From contig NZ_JARESG010000002.1 of the NCBI RefSeq assembly GCF_029076445.1, forward strand, positions 286,349-350,348: 64,000 nt of DNA, in the 5' to 3' direction. The stretch comes from Pseudarthrobacter naphthalenicus (GTDB taxonomy: Bacteria > Actinomycetota > Actinomycetes > Actinomycetales > Micrococcaceae). The translations under genes and the position numbers were made by a program. Shown here one piece after another: positions 63,932 to 64,000 of the stretch (the stretch's first letter is position 1; every line of letters starts with the position of its first letter). Under the pieces are notes generated by a model, which was not told the origin of the DNA, ran no database searches, and was given only the letters and a program-made list of their open reading frames with translations.

Positions 63932-64000
63932 ATGACTGTTGGCCCGCGAGGTATTAGCCGCGATGAGATTCGGGAGTTGGTGCATCAGTATTACGTGCAG
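63932..64000 (+). CDS. Start of a possible transposase or DNA-binding protein (truncated)
   Basis: 23 codons from ATG 63932, with GGGAG 5 nt upstream, then the window ends. The peptide MTVGPRGISRDEIRELVHQY looks like the start of an HTH segment of the kind seen in small transposase subunits. An ATG at 63920 is also in frame. The adjacent 32-bp repeats support an insertion element. Identity is uncertain. Confidence 0.45.
   Translation, partial: MTVGPRGISRDEIRELVHQYYVQ

Overview
The window is high-GC (roughly two-thirds G+C) chromosomal DNA from an actinobacterium, most likely an Arthrobacter or Pseudarthrobacter type of Micrococcaceae. The evidence is a monomeric NADP isocitrate dehydrogenase, a perM-purN-purH neighbourhood, frequent GTG/TTG starts with AGGAGG-like ribosome sites, many small actinobacterial families (DUF4383, DUF6350/PerM, DUF5058, DUF2231, DUF808), and an actinobacterial urease cluster with its own nickel and urea transporters. 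No tRNA, rRNA, CRISPR array, prophage or replication origin was seen. Most of the window reads as ordinary core and accessory metabolism.

Layout. 1-9 kb: end of an unidentified gene, an Ala-rich lipoprotein, a large-subunit catalase (katE), icd, a secreted trypsin-like protease with a small follow-on ORF, and purH. 9-15 kb: an MFS transporter and a DUF559 nuclease-like gene flanked by two copies of a 66-bp palindrome, lying between purH and purN, then perM. 15-24 kb: HNH endonuclease, PRC-barrel protein, a glycosyltransferase/UDP-glucose dehydrogenase pair, a PAS-GGDEF-EAL protein, a DHFR-like reductase and a short-chain dehydrogenase with a third 66-bp palindrome. 24-29 kb: TfoX-like protein, flavin monooxygenase, and a gluconate locus (gntP, gntK, divergent gntR) with tandem repeats at both ends of gntP. 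29-38 kb: a lone cytochrome oxidase subunit I, a cold-shock protein, a TDT transporter, a four-gene coupled operon (lipoprotein, divergent Nramp-type transporter, two PRC-barrel-like proteins), a TetR-controlled SnoaL/NmrA pair and a hydrolase. 38-48 kb: an mgtA-type P-ATPase and the complete urease operon ureABCEFGD with a NiCoT nickel transporter and a UT urea channel. 48-57 kb: a cupin/TetR divergent pair with a near-perfect operator, a GerMN-like lipoprotein, small cupin, SnoaL and ABM proteins, a butanediol-type dehydrogenase, a HAMP-GGDEF cyclase and phoD. 58-64 kb: two membrane proteins (DUF5058 type), an M20 amidohydrolase and an AsnC-type regulator that look like one uptake-and-hydrolysis unit, two further membrane proteins, and at the right edge a 2 x 32-bp repeat followed by the first codons of a possible transposase gene.

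How the parts work together. The urease operon supplies enzyme, Ni insertion factors, Ni uptake and urea entry from one promoter. The gluconate genes import and phosphorylate gluconate under a divergent GntR regulator. The Nramp/PRC operon and mgtA lie about 3.5 kb apart and may both serve divalent cation (perhaps Mg) supply. The most unusual material is non-coding: dispersed long palindromes at gene ends (66-bp family in three copies, a separate 65-bp one), paired 32-bp repeats at two loci, and microsatellites that form or abut the 3' ends of gntP and gntK.
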